From contig JAFGPH010000083.1 of the NCBI GenBank assembly GCA_016926135.1, positions 1 through 13,153 on the forward strand: a stretch of DNA of 13,153 bases. The letters run 5' to 3'. The notes beneath the pieces were generated by a model, which worked only from the letters and a program-made list of their open reading frames with translations, did no database searches and was not told where the DNA came from. Origin of the DNA: Deltaproteobacteria bacterium (GTDB taxonomy: Bacteria; Desulfobacterota; DSM-4660; Desulfatiglandales; HGW-15). Made by a program: the position numbers and the translations under genes. Below, one piece after another: positions 6,753 to 13,153 of the stretch; the first letter of the stretch is position 1, and every line of letters begins with the position of its first letter.

Positions 6753-7370
6753 TCAGGCAATCATGGATGCTCCCGTATCGTAGGCGGAGAGATTCAGGGC
6801 AACCTTGTCCGGGCTCATTCTTCGTGAAAGGACCGCCTCAAAGTGCTTCCTCTCGAGGGGAAGGACAGCCGTAGCCGCAAGGGCTCCGACCAGGATCACG
6901 TTTCCGAGTATAGGATTTCCCATCGCCAGGGCGGCTGCCGTGGAATCCATAAACCAGGCCCGTTGAGAGGTCTCCTTGATCCACCCTTTAAGCTCCTGAA
7001 GAGACGGATAGGTCTGGTCGCCGCTAATCACTCCTATAGGGTGGATCGGGCGTGTATTGGTCAGCACCTTGACCGCCGGATTTCCATAGGCTTTCAGAAC
7101 CCGGATGGCCTCAGCCGGCTCAAGGGAGACCACCATGTGGGCCCTGCCTTTGGGTATCTGGGGAGAGAATGCCGAGCGCTCGGATATCCTCAGATGGCTC
7201 ATGACCGAGCCCCCTCTTTGGGAAGCCCCGAAGGTTTCTCCAATGGTTACCTGCAGGCCCAGGCGGGAGAGCATTTCTCCCACCATGCGGGAGGCAAGGA
7301 CGTTGCCCTGTCCTCCTGTGCCCGTGATGATCAGGTTATAGGGGTCCTGTGACAGCGGTTTCTCTCCCAC
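6753..7370 (-). CDS. iorB: Indolepyruvate ferredoxin oxidoreductase beta subunit
   Basis: This 205-residue protein is the gamma-type (POR) domain subunit. It partners IorA to oxidatively decarboxylate aryl 2-oxo acids (indolepyruvate, phenylpyruvate, 4-hydroxyphenylpyruvate) to arylacetyl-CoA while reducing ferredoxin. The family signature ITGTGGQGNVLAS (15-27) and the GASQRGGSV motif (48-56) are intact, and the length is usual for IorB. The start codon is GTG at 7370, 3 bases after the iorA stop, with AGGAA and GGGAGG inside the end of iorA. Translation is therefore probably coupled. An earlier start is unlikely because it would run into iorA. The substrate may be an aryl or branched 2-oxo acid other than indolepyruvate. 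Confidence 0.92.
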   Translation of the reverse strand: MGEKPLSQDPYNLIITGTGGQGNVLASRMVGEMLSRLGLQVTIGETFGASQRGGSVMSHLRISERSAFSPQIPKGRAHMVVSLEPAEAIRVLKAYGNPAVKVLTNTRPIHPIGVISGDQTYPSLQELKGWIKETSQRAWFMDSTAAALAMGNPILGNVILVGALAATAVLPLERKHFEAVLSRRMSPDKVALNLSAYDTGASMIA

Positions 7371-7373
7371 TTC

Positions 7374-9347
7374 CTATGCAACCTCCCTTCTCTCTATGGC
7401 GCCGGAGGGGCAGATGGAGGCACATACACCGCACCCTACACAGATCACCTCATCGATCCTGGCCGCCCTCTTTTCACTGTCCCAGATAAGGCCGGGACAT
7501 TTGAATATCCTCGTACACAGCCGGTTACACCCACAGTCCTCTCCCAGGCAGAGGTGCTCATCTACGGCCATATGGAACATCTTCCTGCCTCTCTTTTCAG
7601 GGCTCAGGGCGCAGCTCTGACGCAGAACCACCACTTTCACCCCCTGGCCGTCCTCCATCATCTTGAGGAGGGTGTTCTGTGTTCCCTCCAGATCAAAGGG
7701 ATCGCACACCTTCACCCTGGCCCCCATGGCCACGCAAAGCGTTGGAATATCGATGGCAGGTACCCTTTCACCCGCAGCGTTCACCTCAAGACCCGGATGG
7801 GCCTGAAACCCGGTCATGGCCGTACCACCGTTATCCAGAACAATCAGGGTGAACCTGGCCTTGTTATGGATAGCGTTGACCAGGGCCGGCATGACGGCGT
7901 GGTAGAAGGTGGAATCCCCACAGACGGCAAAGACGGGCTGGGTCAGGCCGAAGACCTCCAGCTTTCCGAATCCGCTCGCCAGTCCGGCACCCGAACCCAT
8001 GGAATGGAGGGTCTTGATGGTGTCGAATCCGCTCGGAGAGATACCGAGGGTGTAGCAGCCGATATCGCCACACACGAAACCTTCCTGATGGTCCAGTTGA
8101 AGAACATTGTGGATGGACCAGAAGGAGGCCCGGTGCGGGCACCCGGGGCAGAAGGTGAGGGCCCTTGCAGGCGCACCCACCGCCGCGATCTCTTCCGCTC
8201 TTTCCAGATAGGCCGGGGACACGTCCTCATAGGGAATTCCCAGGATTCTGGAAAGGGCCGTCACGACCAGGTCCGGATTCATTTCGTTCTCTCTGGGGAG
8301 GCTGCCGTCAGCCTTTCCGAAGAACGTCTTGATGCCGATCCGGCGGCCAAGGTCGGCCGCAAGGGCCTTGACGTTCTCCTCCATGAAGGGCAGGACTTCC
8401 TCGACGACCAGAATCTTGTCCGTGAGGCCAAGGTATTTCTCTAGGAGACGGGGCGGCAAGGGCCATGTGGTACCCAGCTTCAGGAGGCCCACCCGGTTTG
8501 AGGCGCCCAGGAGATGGATTGCCTCGCGGCTGTATAAATGGCAGGCGGAACTTGTGATGAGAAGAAGCTCGGGCCTGTCCGGGCCCGTGTATGTATTAAA
8601 GGGCGAGTCCTCAAAAAGTCCAACGGCCCTTTTGAGTTTTTCGTGTTGCATGCGACGGAATTCGCCGACAGCCCAGGGCCGGTTTACGACCGGCCCTTTC
8701 ATGGTATCCAGGGGGGGGCCATCATAGGTAAAACGAGCGCGGACTTGGATATCAGGAGGGAGTTCCCCCATGACCACGTTGCCGCTCGCATGGGAAAGGC
8801 GAGTGACGCTGCGGATCAAGATTACGTTCCTGATCTCTTCGGAGAGGTCAAAGGCCCATCGGGTCATGTCCTTGGCCTCCTGAAAGTCTCCCGGCTCCAG
8901 GAGGGGCAGCTCCATCATTTGGGCGTAGGGCCGCGAGTCGCCTTCATTGGTGCTGGATAAGAACCCGGGGTCGTCACAGGAAACAAGAACCATACCGCCC
9001 CGGGTCCCGTACTGGGCCAGGTGCAAGAGGAAATCGGCCGCCACGTTCATCCCCACCATCTTCATGACGGCCAGGGATCGCAATTCGCCATAGGAGGCTG
9101 CTGAGGCGATCTCTAGTGCCACCTTCTCATTGACGGACCACTCGACGTAGATGTTCCGCGCCTTGGCGGCATTGGCAAGGTTTTCAATGATTTCAGATGA
9201 AGGCGTGCCCGGATATCCCGCTGCAAAGCTGATACCGGCCTCCATGGCGCCACGGGCAATCGCCTCATTGCCCATGAGCAGCCACGTAGCGCCCTTTTCC
9301 GCTTCAGTCAGGACAGACACGTTCTCAAGCACCTCCTCGGCCAGCAT
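7374..9347 (-). CDS. iorA: Indolepyruvate ferredoxin oxidoreductase alpha subunit
   Basis: From the ATG at 9347 this gives 657 residues. The order is a pyrimidine-binding domain with GNEAIARGA (26-34), GYPGTPSSEI (44-53) and the NEKVALEIA segment (73-81); a middle domain; a TPP-binding domain with FCPGCPHR (399-406), CGDIGCYT (426-433) and GDST...LDNGGTAMTG (477-513); and a C-terminal bis-[4Fe-4S] ferredoxin domain with C600, C605, C607, C611, C617 and C636, C639, C642, C646. The enzyme decarboxylates aryl 2-oxo acids to acyl-CoA, passing electrons to ferredoxin, and is oxygen-sensitive. The ATG lacks a convincing ribosome site. The same frame stays open and protein-like for tens of codons upstream without any ATG, GTG or TTG, while a good start lies in another frame at 9538. 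The true N-terminus may therefore be about 64 residues longer through a frameshift. Confidence 0.93.
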   Translation of the reverse strand: MLAEEVLENVSVLTEAEKGATWLLMGNEAIARGAMEAGISFAAGYPGTPSSEIIENLANAAKARNIYVEWSVNEKVALEIASAASYGELRSLAVMKMVGMNVAADFLLHLAQYGTRGGMVLVSCDDPGFLSSTNEGDSRPYAQMMELPLLEPGDFQEAKDMTRWAFDLSEEIRNVILIRSVTRLSHASGNVVMGELPPDIQVRARFTYDGPPLDTMKGPVVNRPWAVGEFRRMQHEKLKRAVGLFEDSPFNTYTGPDRPELLLITSSACHLYSREAIHLLGASNRVGLLKLGTTWPLPPRLLEKYLGLTDKILVVEEVLPFMEENVKALAADLGRRIGIKTFFGKADGSLPRENEMNPDLVVTALSRILGIPYEDVSPAYLERAEEIAAVGAPARALTFCPGCPHRASFWSIHNVLQLDHQEGFVCGDIGCYTLGISPSGFDTIKTLHSMGSGAGLASGFGKLEVFGLTQPVFAVCGDSTFYHAVMPALVNAIHNKARFTLIVLDNGGTAMTGFQAHPGLEVNAAGERVPAIDIPTLCVAMGARVKVCDPFDLEGTQNTLLKMMEDGQGVKVVVLRQSCALSPEKRGRKMFHMAVDEHLCLGEDCGCNRLCTRIFKCPGLIWDSEKRAARIDEVICVGCGVCASICPSGAIERREVA

Positions 9348-9538
9348 GGTTTCAACGGACTTCGGGTCAACCCTGAAAAAAGAACGGCCAGCGTCGTTGC
9401 CGTGTTGATCAATCCTTGTTTTGAGGCCCTTCTGGGTCCCCGCTTCTTCTTGCCTCCGGCTGCAAGCTCGAGGTGAGCCAGGTTTTCCTCGGGCATCTTT
9501 TTCATCTCGATCAGGCCCTCTTCCATGGCAAAGGCCAT
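9308..9538 (-). CDS. Small coupled reading frame; possibly the displaced 5' end of iorA
   Basis: An ATG at 9538-9536 shares one base with the TGA stop of the dehydrogenase gene (TGATG), the classic coupled arrangement. It opens a 76-codon frame ending inside iorA. The first 34 residues are charged and protein-like (MAFAMEEGLIEMKKMPEENL onward, then A-G-G-K-K-K-R-G). The later part ends in an unconvincing C/R/W-rich tail overlapping iorA. The iorA frame over the same bases reads GLKTRIDQHGNDAGRSFF and RVDPKSVETM straight into the annotated iorA start. The frames differ by one base: 191 bases separate the two ATGs, and 192 would fuse them. Options are a real small protein, a programmed -1 frameshift, or a one-base deletion or assembly error splitting a 721-residue iorA. 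I do not recognise the N-terminal segment. Confidence 0.45.
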   Translation of the reverse strand: MAFAMEEGLIEMKKMPEENLAHLELAAGGKKKRGPRRASKQGLINTATTLAVLFSGLTRSPLKPCWPRRCLRTCLS

Positions 9539-10563
9539 CACGCCTTCTTGCCCCACCTTGCCATCCACTTTGTCCTCACGTCCGTGTTGACCGTATAGGC
9601 AGGCAATTCCCCTCTCAGGGCCTGAACGACCTGAGTCATGGGCCTCCTGTACAAGTCAGCCTCTGCTGTAACCGAGTACCAGGCACTGTGTCCGGTAAGC
9701 ACGACATTCTTCATGGTGAGAAGCGGATTGTCCGGGGCGATCGGTTCATCGATGGTCACGTCGATCGCGGCGCCGGCGATCAGCGATTCCTTCAATGCCT
9801 GGATCAGCCCGGGCTGGTCTACGCACCCCCCCCTCGCCGTATTTACAAAGTACGCGGAAGGCTTCATCTTCTTGAACTGCTCGTAACCGAACATCTTGCT
9901 TGTCTCGGAGGTCAGCGGGGTGTGAATACTGATAAAATCGGATTCCCGGTGGAGTGTGTCGAAGTCCACAGGCTTCACTCCCCGGCTTTCCATAACCGGG
10001 CCCAGGACATAGGGATCATAGGCGATCACGCGCATCCCCAATCCCAGGGCCTTCAGGGCCGTCACCGTCCCGATCTTGCCAAGGCCCACAATGCCGAGCG
10101 TCTGGCCCCGCATCCGGTACATGGGCCGGGCTATTTCATCCAGGGCCTTCTTGTCCATCGTAAAAACCACCCGCCGTTCCCGTACCGCCCTGTCCACCTG
10201 GAGTAACCTGTGGCCCAGGGCCAGCATCAGCCCGACGGCGAGCCCTGAGACCTCGTCCAGGCAGTAATCAGGGACATTGGTCACCGCTATACCCAGCTTG
10301 GTCGCCGCTTCCAGATCGGTCTTGTCATACCCGATGCCGATGCCCGCAATCACACGGCACCTGGGCAGGGCCTCAAGCAGATGACGGTTGAAGGGCTGAA
10401 CGGAGACCACACCGATGAGGGCGTCCGCATCGCCTGCGTGAGCGATGATCTCCTCTTCCTTCATCCACATCCCCTTGGCGAGTATCGCATCAAGGGGGTC
10501 GAGCAGTTCATCGCCAAAATCGACATCGGGCAAAGTGAAAACGTTTACGACTTTGAGACTCAT
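9538..10563 (-). CDS. D-2-hydroxyacid dehydrogenase, CtBP/SerA-like
   Basis: This 341-residue NAD-dependent dehydrogenase interconverts D-2-hydroxy acids and 2-oxo acids. The Rossmann motif GIVGLGKIG (157-165) is followed by an acidic residue at the next strand end (D183, AYDP), which favours NAD over NADP. The catalytic triad is R244 (NTARGG), E273 (IDEP) and H292 (GHSAWYS). The NVPDYCLDEVS segment (97-106) and the H-S-A-W-Y-S active site resemble the bacterial CtBP-like branch rather than true phosphoglycerate dehydrogenase. There is no C-terminal ACT domain, so serine synthesis is unlikely. GGAGG lies 8 bases before the ATG. The gene follows dctM after 62 bases, and its stop codon overlaps the next start. 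Beside iorAB it could supply or drain the 2-oxo acid substrate, for example an aryl-lactate/arylpyruvate pair. That role is inferred. Confidence 0.9.
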   Translation of the reverse strand: MSLKVVNVFTLPDVDFGDELLDPLDAILAKGMWMKEEEIIAHAGDADALIGVVSVQPFNRHLLEALPRCRVIAGIGIGYDKTDLEAATKLGIAVTNVPDYCLDEVSGLAVGLMLALGHRLLQVDRAVRERRVVFTMDKKALDEIARPMYRMRGQTLGIVGLGKIGTVTALKALGLGMRVIAYDPYVLGPVMESRGVKPVDFDTLHRESDFISIHTPLTSETSKMFGYEQFKKMKPSAYFVNTARGGCVDQPGLIQALKESLIAGAAIDVTIDEPIAPDNPLLTMKNVVLTGHSAWYSVTAEADLYRRPMTQVVQALRGELPAYTVNTDVRTKWMARWGKKA

Positions 10564-10625
10564 TGGGTACCTCCATTAGGGATCTCACACTCTCCGGCCT
10601 CCGCTTCCCGATTTCGGTCAACGGG

Positions 10626-11924
10626 CTATTTCATGACCTGGGGCAGGAACAGGGCTATCTCCGGGAAGAAAAAGAGCAATACAGCGCAGGCAAAAAGACT
10701 CAGGAGGAACGGGAGGACCCCCGCATAGATCACGCCGAACGGCTCCCCCGTTATGTTCTTGACCACAAAAACAGAAATGGCCACGGGAGGGATGATCACG
10801 CCGATCATGAGGGTAATCCCGATCATGATACCGAACCATATGGGATCAAAACCCAGCTTGATGACGGCAGGATAAAAGATAGGGGTTGCGAGGATCATGA
10901 ATGCCAGATCATCGATGATGGAACCGCCGATCAGGTAGATGAGGATGATGATCACCATAATAATGTTCTTGTTCAGCTGCAAGCCGGCTACCCAGTCGGC
11001 GGCGATAAAGGGGATTCCCGTCACTGCGAGGAAATGACCAAACACAACGGAACCTCCAATAAGAAAGAGCACCATGCAGGCGGTTCGAAGCGATTCCTCG
11101 AAGGATTTGACCAGCTTCATGAAGGGAAGCGACCTTTTTGTGTAAGCCATTAAGAGCACCGCTGCCGTACCGATACTCCCCGCCTCTGTGGGCGAAAACC
11201 ACCCCTTCATGAGCCCTCCGATAACCACGAAGAAGATGATTGCTACCCACACGAAATCAGGGGACGACTTCAATCGCTCCTTCCACGTCGATCTTGCTGC
11301 CCGCTGGGCAATGGAAGGATCGATCCTGACCCAGCCCACGATGACGAATATGAAGAAAAGGGAAATGAGCAATCCGGGGATCACCCCGGCAAGGAAGAGC
11401 TCTCCGATGGATTGTTCCGTGATCAGACCGTAGATCATCAGGGGGACGCTCGGAGGAATCAGCATCCCGAGGGTGCCCACGGAGGCTACGACGCCTGTGG
11501 AGAGCTTTTTGCTGTAACCCAGGCGCGACATTTCCGGAATGGCAATTCCCGCAAATGTGGCGCAGGTGGCGAGCGTTGATCCGCACATGGCCTTAAAGAG
11601 CGTTGCTCCCACAACCGTCGTCATGGCCAGCCCTCCGGGTATATGGCCTACGTATTTCTGGGCCGAATTGTAGAGCTTCCGGGCAATGTCTGAATTCGAT
11701 GCGACCTGACCCATGAGGACGAAGAGGGGGATGACGGTAAACCCATAAGAGGTAAAGGTCTCGAATAGATCCTTGACGAGTTGGTTGGAGGCTGCGCTCC
11801 ACGTGCCGAGATAGCCAAGCCCTATGAAACCGATAATCGCCATGCCATACGCCAGCTCGATTCCGGTCAAGAACGTGGTCAACAGAACAAAAATGCCGAC
11901 TATTCCGATTGTTATATCACTCAT
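10626..11924 (-). CDS. dctM: TRAP transporter large permease subunit (DctM)
   Basis: From the ATG at 11924 this is a 432-residue, very hydrophobic integral membrane protein, the Na+-coupled transport subunit of a tripartite ATP-independent periplasmic transporter. Family signatures seen are VIPLFVLMG (64-72), GSTLATCA (115-122), GMLIPPSVPLMIYG (153-166) and, near the C-terminus, GVIIPPVAISVFV. About 11-12 membrane spans are expected and hydrophobic runs fill the length. The frame is open to a TTG at 11939, but GGAGG lies 5 bases before the ATG at 11924, which is therefore preferred. It overlaps the end of dctQ by 8 bases, so translation is coupled. The substrate is set mainly by the binding protein and is usually a carboxylate. 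Confidence 0.95.
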   Translation of the reverse strand: MSDITIGIVGIFVLLTTFLTGIELAYGMAIIGFIGLGYLGTWSAASNQLVKDLFETFTSYGFTVIPLFVLMGQVASNSDIARKLYNSAQKYVGHIPGGLAMTTVVGATLFKAMCGSTLATCATFAGIAIPEMSRLGYSKKLSTGVVASVGTLGMLIPPSVPLMIYGLITEQSIGELFLAGVIPGLLISLFFIFVIVGWVRIDPSIAQRAARSTWKERLKSSPDFVWVAIIFFVVIGGLMKGWFSPTEAGSIGTAAVLLMAYTKRSLPFMKLVKSFEESLRTACMVLFLIGGSVVFGHFLAVTGIPFIAADWVAGLQLNKNIIMVIIILIYLIGGSIIDDLAFMILATPIFYPAVIKLGFDPIWFGIMIGITLMIGVIIPPVAISVFVVKNITGEPFGVIYAGVLPFLLSLFACAVLLFFFPEIALFLPQVMK

Positions 11925-12402
11925 GTCGGCCTCCAACAATCTGGATCATCTGTGAAAAAAGGGTGAAACATTGAATAACGCAGCAGAATGCCAGTCCAAA
12001 CGAAATGGGGTAGTAAGGCATTCTGAAGACAGGCGTGACTTCGTGTGACTTGATGAGGTCGAAGCTCATGAGAACGAATTGATAGCCTGCCCACAAGAAG
12101 AGCGCTATCGCCATGATTCGAGTGGCTACCTCCACCCAACGGCTCACATGCCTGGGCAATATCGCCAGGAAGAAATCGACCATGATGTGCCCCTTGAAGA
12201 TGGATGTGTAAGGAATGGCAAAGCCGATCACCACCGCACCCAAAAAGGAGATGACTTCGAAATCCCCCACGATTGGTTTCCCGAAGGCCCTCATCACCAC
12301 ATTCGTAAGCGTAAAGAGGAACATAAAAGCAAGGGTACATCCGGATATGAGCAGAAGAAATCTGCATAAGGAACGCTCAAAGGCAAACCAGCCCCTCATC
12401 AT
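11917..12402 (-). CDS. dctQ: TRAP transporter small permease subunit (DctQ)
   Basis: This 161-residue membrane protein has four predicted spans (about 14-37, 49-69, 93-113 and 130-150), the usual topology and length of DctQ. The KGHIMVDF motif (70-77) after the second span is characteristic of the family. It forms the membrane complex with DctM. Translation starts at one of two adjacent ATG codons (12402 or 12399), preceded by AGGAGG. The gene lies between dctP and dctM in the standard P-Q-M order, 69 bases after dctP, and overlaps dctM by 8 bases. Confidence 0.93.
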   Translation of the reverse strand: MMRGWFAFERSLCRFLLLISGCTLAFMFLFTLTNVVMRAFGKPIVGDFEVISFLGAVVIGFAIPYTSIFKGHIMVDFFLAILPRHVSRWVEVATRIMAIALFLWAGYQFVLMSFDLIKSHEVTPVFRMPYYPISFGLAFCCVIQCFTLFSQMIQIVGGRHE

Positions 12403-12427
12403 TTCCTCCTATCCTGGCGAGATGGGT

Positions 12428-12453
12428 TGGGGGCAGCCGTCACACTGCCCCCA
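12428..12453. other. Strong intercistronic hairpin between dctP and dctQ
   Basis: TGGGGGCAG (12428-12436) pairs perfectly with CTGCCCCCA (12445-12453) across an 8-base loop, 18 bases after the dctP stop codon and upstream of the dctQ ribosome site. No T-run follows on the minus strand. It is therefore more likely a stem that protects the dctP mRNA 3' end or partially attenuates, letting the binding protein outnumber the permeases, than a full terminator. Confidence 0.55.
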
Positions 12454-12471
12454 GAACCAATGTTGCTCGTA

Positions 12472-13153
12472 TCAACGGGCAGGTGCGGTTTTGAGGTAAT
12501 CCTGGCACCACTTGAGCACTTCCTCACCCGGGAGACCTTTCTCCTTCATGCTCTTGACGTAAGCATCCAGCACAGGTTGCATCCTCTTCCGCATGACGGC
12601 CTGTTCCTCAGGGGAGGCCAATACAATCTTATGACCGGACTTGATCGCAAACTCACGTCCCTCGTCATCGATGGAGGTCCACAGGTTCGCCTGCTTCTCG
12701 AACCATTCTTCGTTGAGCTTGTCGATGATCTGCTGAATGTCTTTCGGGAGGGCGTTCCATCTCTCCTTGTTCATGGCGACGAAAAAGCCGTTCCCATAGG
12801 CGTTACCGGGGTTCTCATAGGTGAACTTGCAGACCTCCCCGAACTTCCAGCCCTTCAAGGTCTCAATGGGAAGGAGTACGCCATCCGCGAGCCCTCGTTT
12901 CAGGGCATCGTAGGTCTCCAACATGGGCATCGTGGTGGGTGTACCCCCGGCAGCGACCACCACCTTGGACGTATTGGCATCGCTCTTGATCCGGAGGCCC
13001 TTCAGGTCGTCGATCTTGTTGACCGGCCCTTTGGTATGGAAAAAGCCTGGACCGTGTGAGTGAAGATAGAAGACTCTGGTGTCGTCATATTCCTTCGGTT
13101 TGAACTTCTTGTAGAACGCATTCGCCATCCGTGTTGCCTGGCCGCCGGTTTTA
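12472..13153 (-). CDS. dctP: TRAP transporter substrate-binding protein (DctP), 5' end missing
   Basis: The frame is open to the right window edge, giving 226 codons plus the stop. Family members are about 330 residues, so roughly the first 100, including the signal peptide, lie outside. The ATG at 13128 is internal, since coding continues upstream of it (K-T-G-G-Q-A-T-R). Recognisable DctP elements are the LHSHGPGFFHTKGPV strand region, DLKGLRIKS with the arginine that usually salt-bridges a substrate carboxylate, GGTPTTMPMLETYDALKRG, and YGNGFFVAMNKERWNALP. The protein binds an organic acid in the periplasm and delivers it to DctQM. Being first in the visible operon, it suggests the pathway substrate is an imported carboxylate, but its identity cannot be read from these residues. 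Confidence 0.93.
   Translation of the reverse strand, partial: KTGGQATRMANAFYKKFKPKEYDDTRVFYLHSHGPGFFHTKGPVNKIDDLKGLRIKSDANTSKVVVAAGGTPTTMPMLETYDALKRGLADGVLLPIETLKGWKFGEVCKFTYENPGNAYGNGFFVAMNKERWNALPKDIQQIIDKLNEEWFEKQANLWTSIDDEGREFAIKSGHKIVLASPEEQAVMRKRMQPVLDAYVKSMKEKGLPGEEVLKWCQDYLKTAPAR

Noticed and set aside
6698..6760. N-terminal extension of the amidohydrolase from the TTG at 6760
   Set aside because: The extra 21 residues do not look like the family's start, and the ATG at 6697 has an AAGGGG site upstream. It is kept only as an alternative.
7554..8444. 296-residue plus-strand frame opposite iorA
   Set aside because: It is the antisense shadow of the TPP-binding domain of iorA and has no start context or domain of its own.
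12427..13059. 210-residue plus-strand frame opposite dctP
   Set aside because: The minus strand here is a clear DctP family protein, and the plus frame begins within the dctP-dctQ hairpin region.
1..13153. CRISPR arrays, tRNA/rRNA genes, insertion sequences, phage or attachment sites
   Set aside because: No spaced direct repeats, cloverleaf-like segments, transposase motifs or terminal inverted repeats were noticed on reading both strands by eye.

Overview
The window looks like a piece of a moderately GC-rich anaerobic bacterial chromosome. I infer a Desulfobacterota/deltaproteobacterial or similar syntrophic/sulfate-reducing lineage. The basis is a ferredoxin-dependent indolepyruvate-type 2-oxoacid oxidoreductase, a TRAP carboxylate importer and a dehydratase/HpaB-superfamily enzyme in one operon. 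No rRNA, tRNA, CRISPR array or insertion sequence was seen, so the taxonomic placement is only an inference.

Layout: (1) Positions 1-435 hold the 5' part of a Phd/YefM-type antitoxin gene on the minus strand, cut by the window edge. Its promoter is well formed, with a near-perfect palindrome over the -10 box. (2) Positions 436-1989, plus strand, encode an RhlB-like DEAD-box RNA helicase with a long basic tail. (3) Positions 1990-2117 form a convergent intergenic stretch full of hairpins. (4) From the right edge down to 2118 everything is on the minus strand and closely spaced, so it is probably one long operon. In order of transcription it reads: TRAP dctP (partial), dctQ, dctM, a CtBP/SerA-type D-2-hydroxyacid dehydrogenase, a short coupled reading frame that may be the displaced 5' end of iorA, iorA, iorB, an M20D amidohydrolase, an FAH-family hydrolase, a FabG-like SDR, and an HpaB/4-hydroxybutyryl-CoA dehydratase-superfamily protein.

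How the genes may work together (inference): the TRAP system imports an organic acid. The amidohydrolase could free an acid or amino acid from an N-acyl conjugate. The 2-hydroxyacid dehydrogenase interconverts a 2-hydroxy acid and a 2-oxo acid. IorAB oxidatively decarboxylates an (aryl) 2-oxo acid to an acyl-CoA and reduces ferredoxin. The HpaB/AbfD-like enzyme, SDR and FAH hydrolase would then process the carbon skeleton. I know of no characterised pathway with this exact set, and the substrate cannot be read from sequence alone.

The points most worth a second look are the 5' end of iorA, where about 64 good codons sit in a different frame; the HpaB/AbfD-like enzyme, which has neither the complete Fe-S ligand set nor the flavin-monooxygenase motif; and the operon as a whole.
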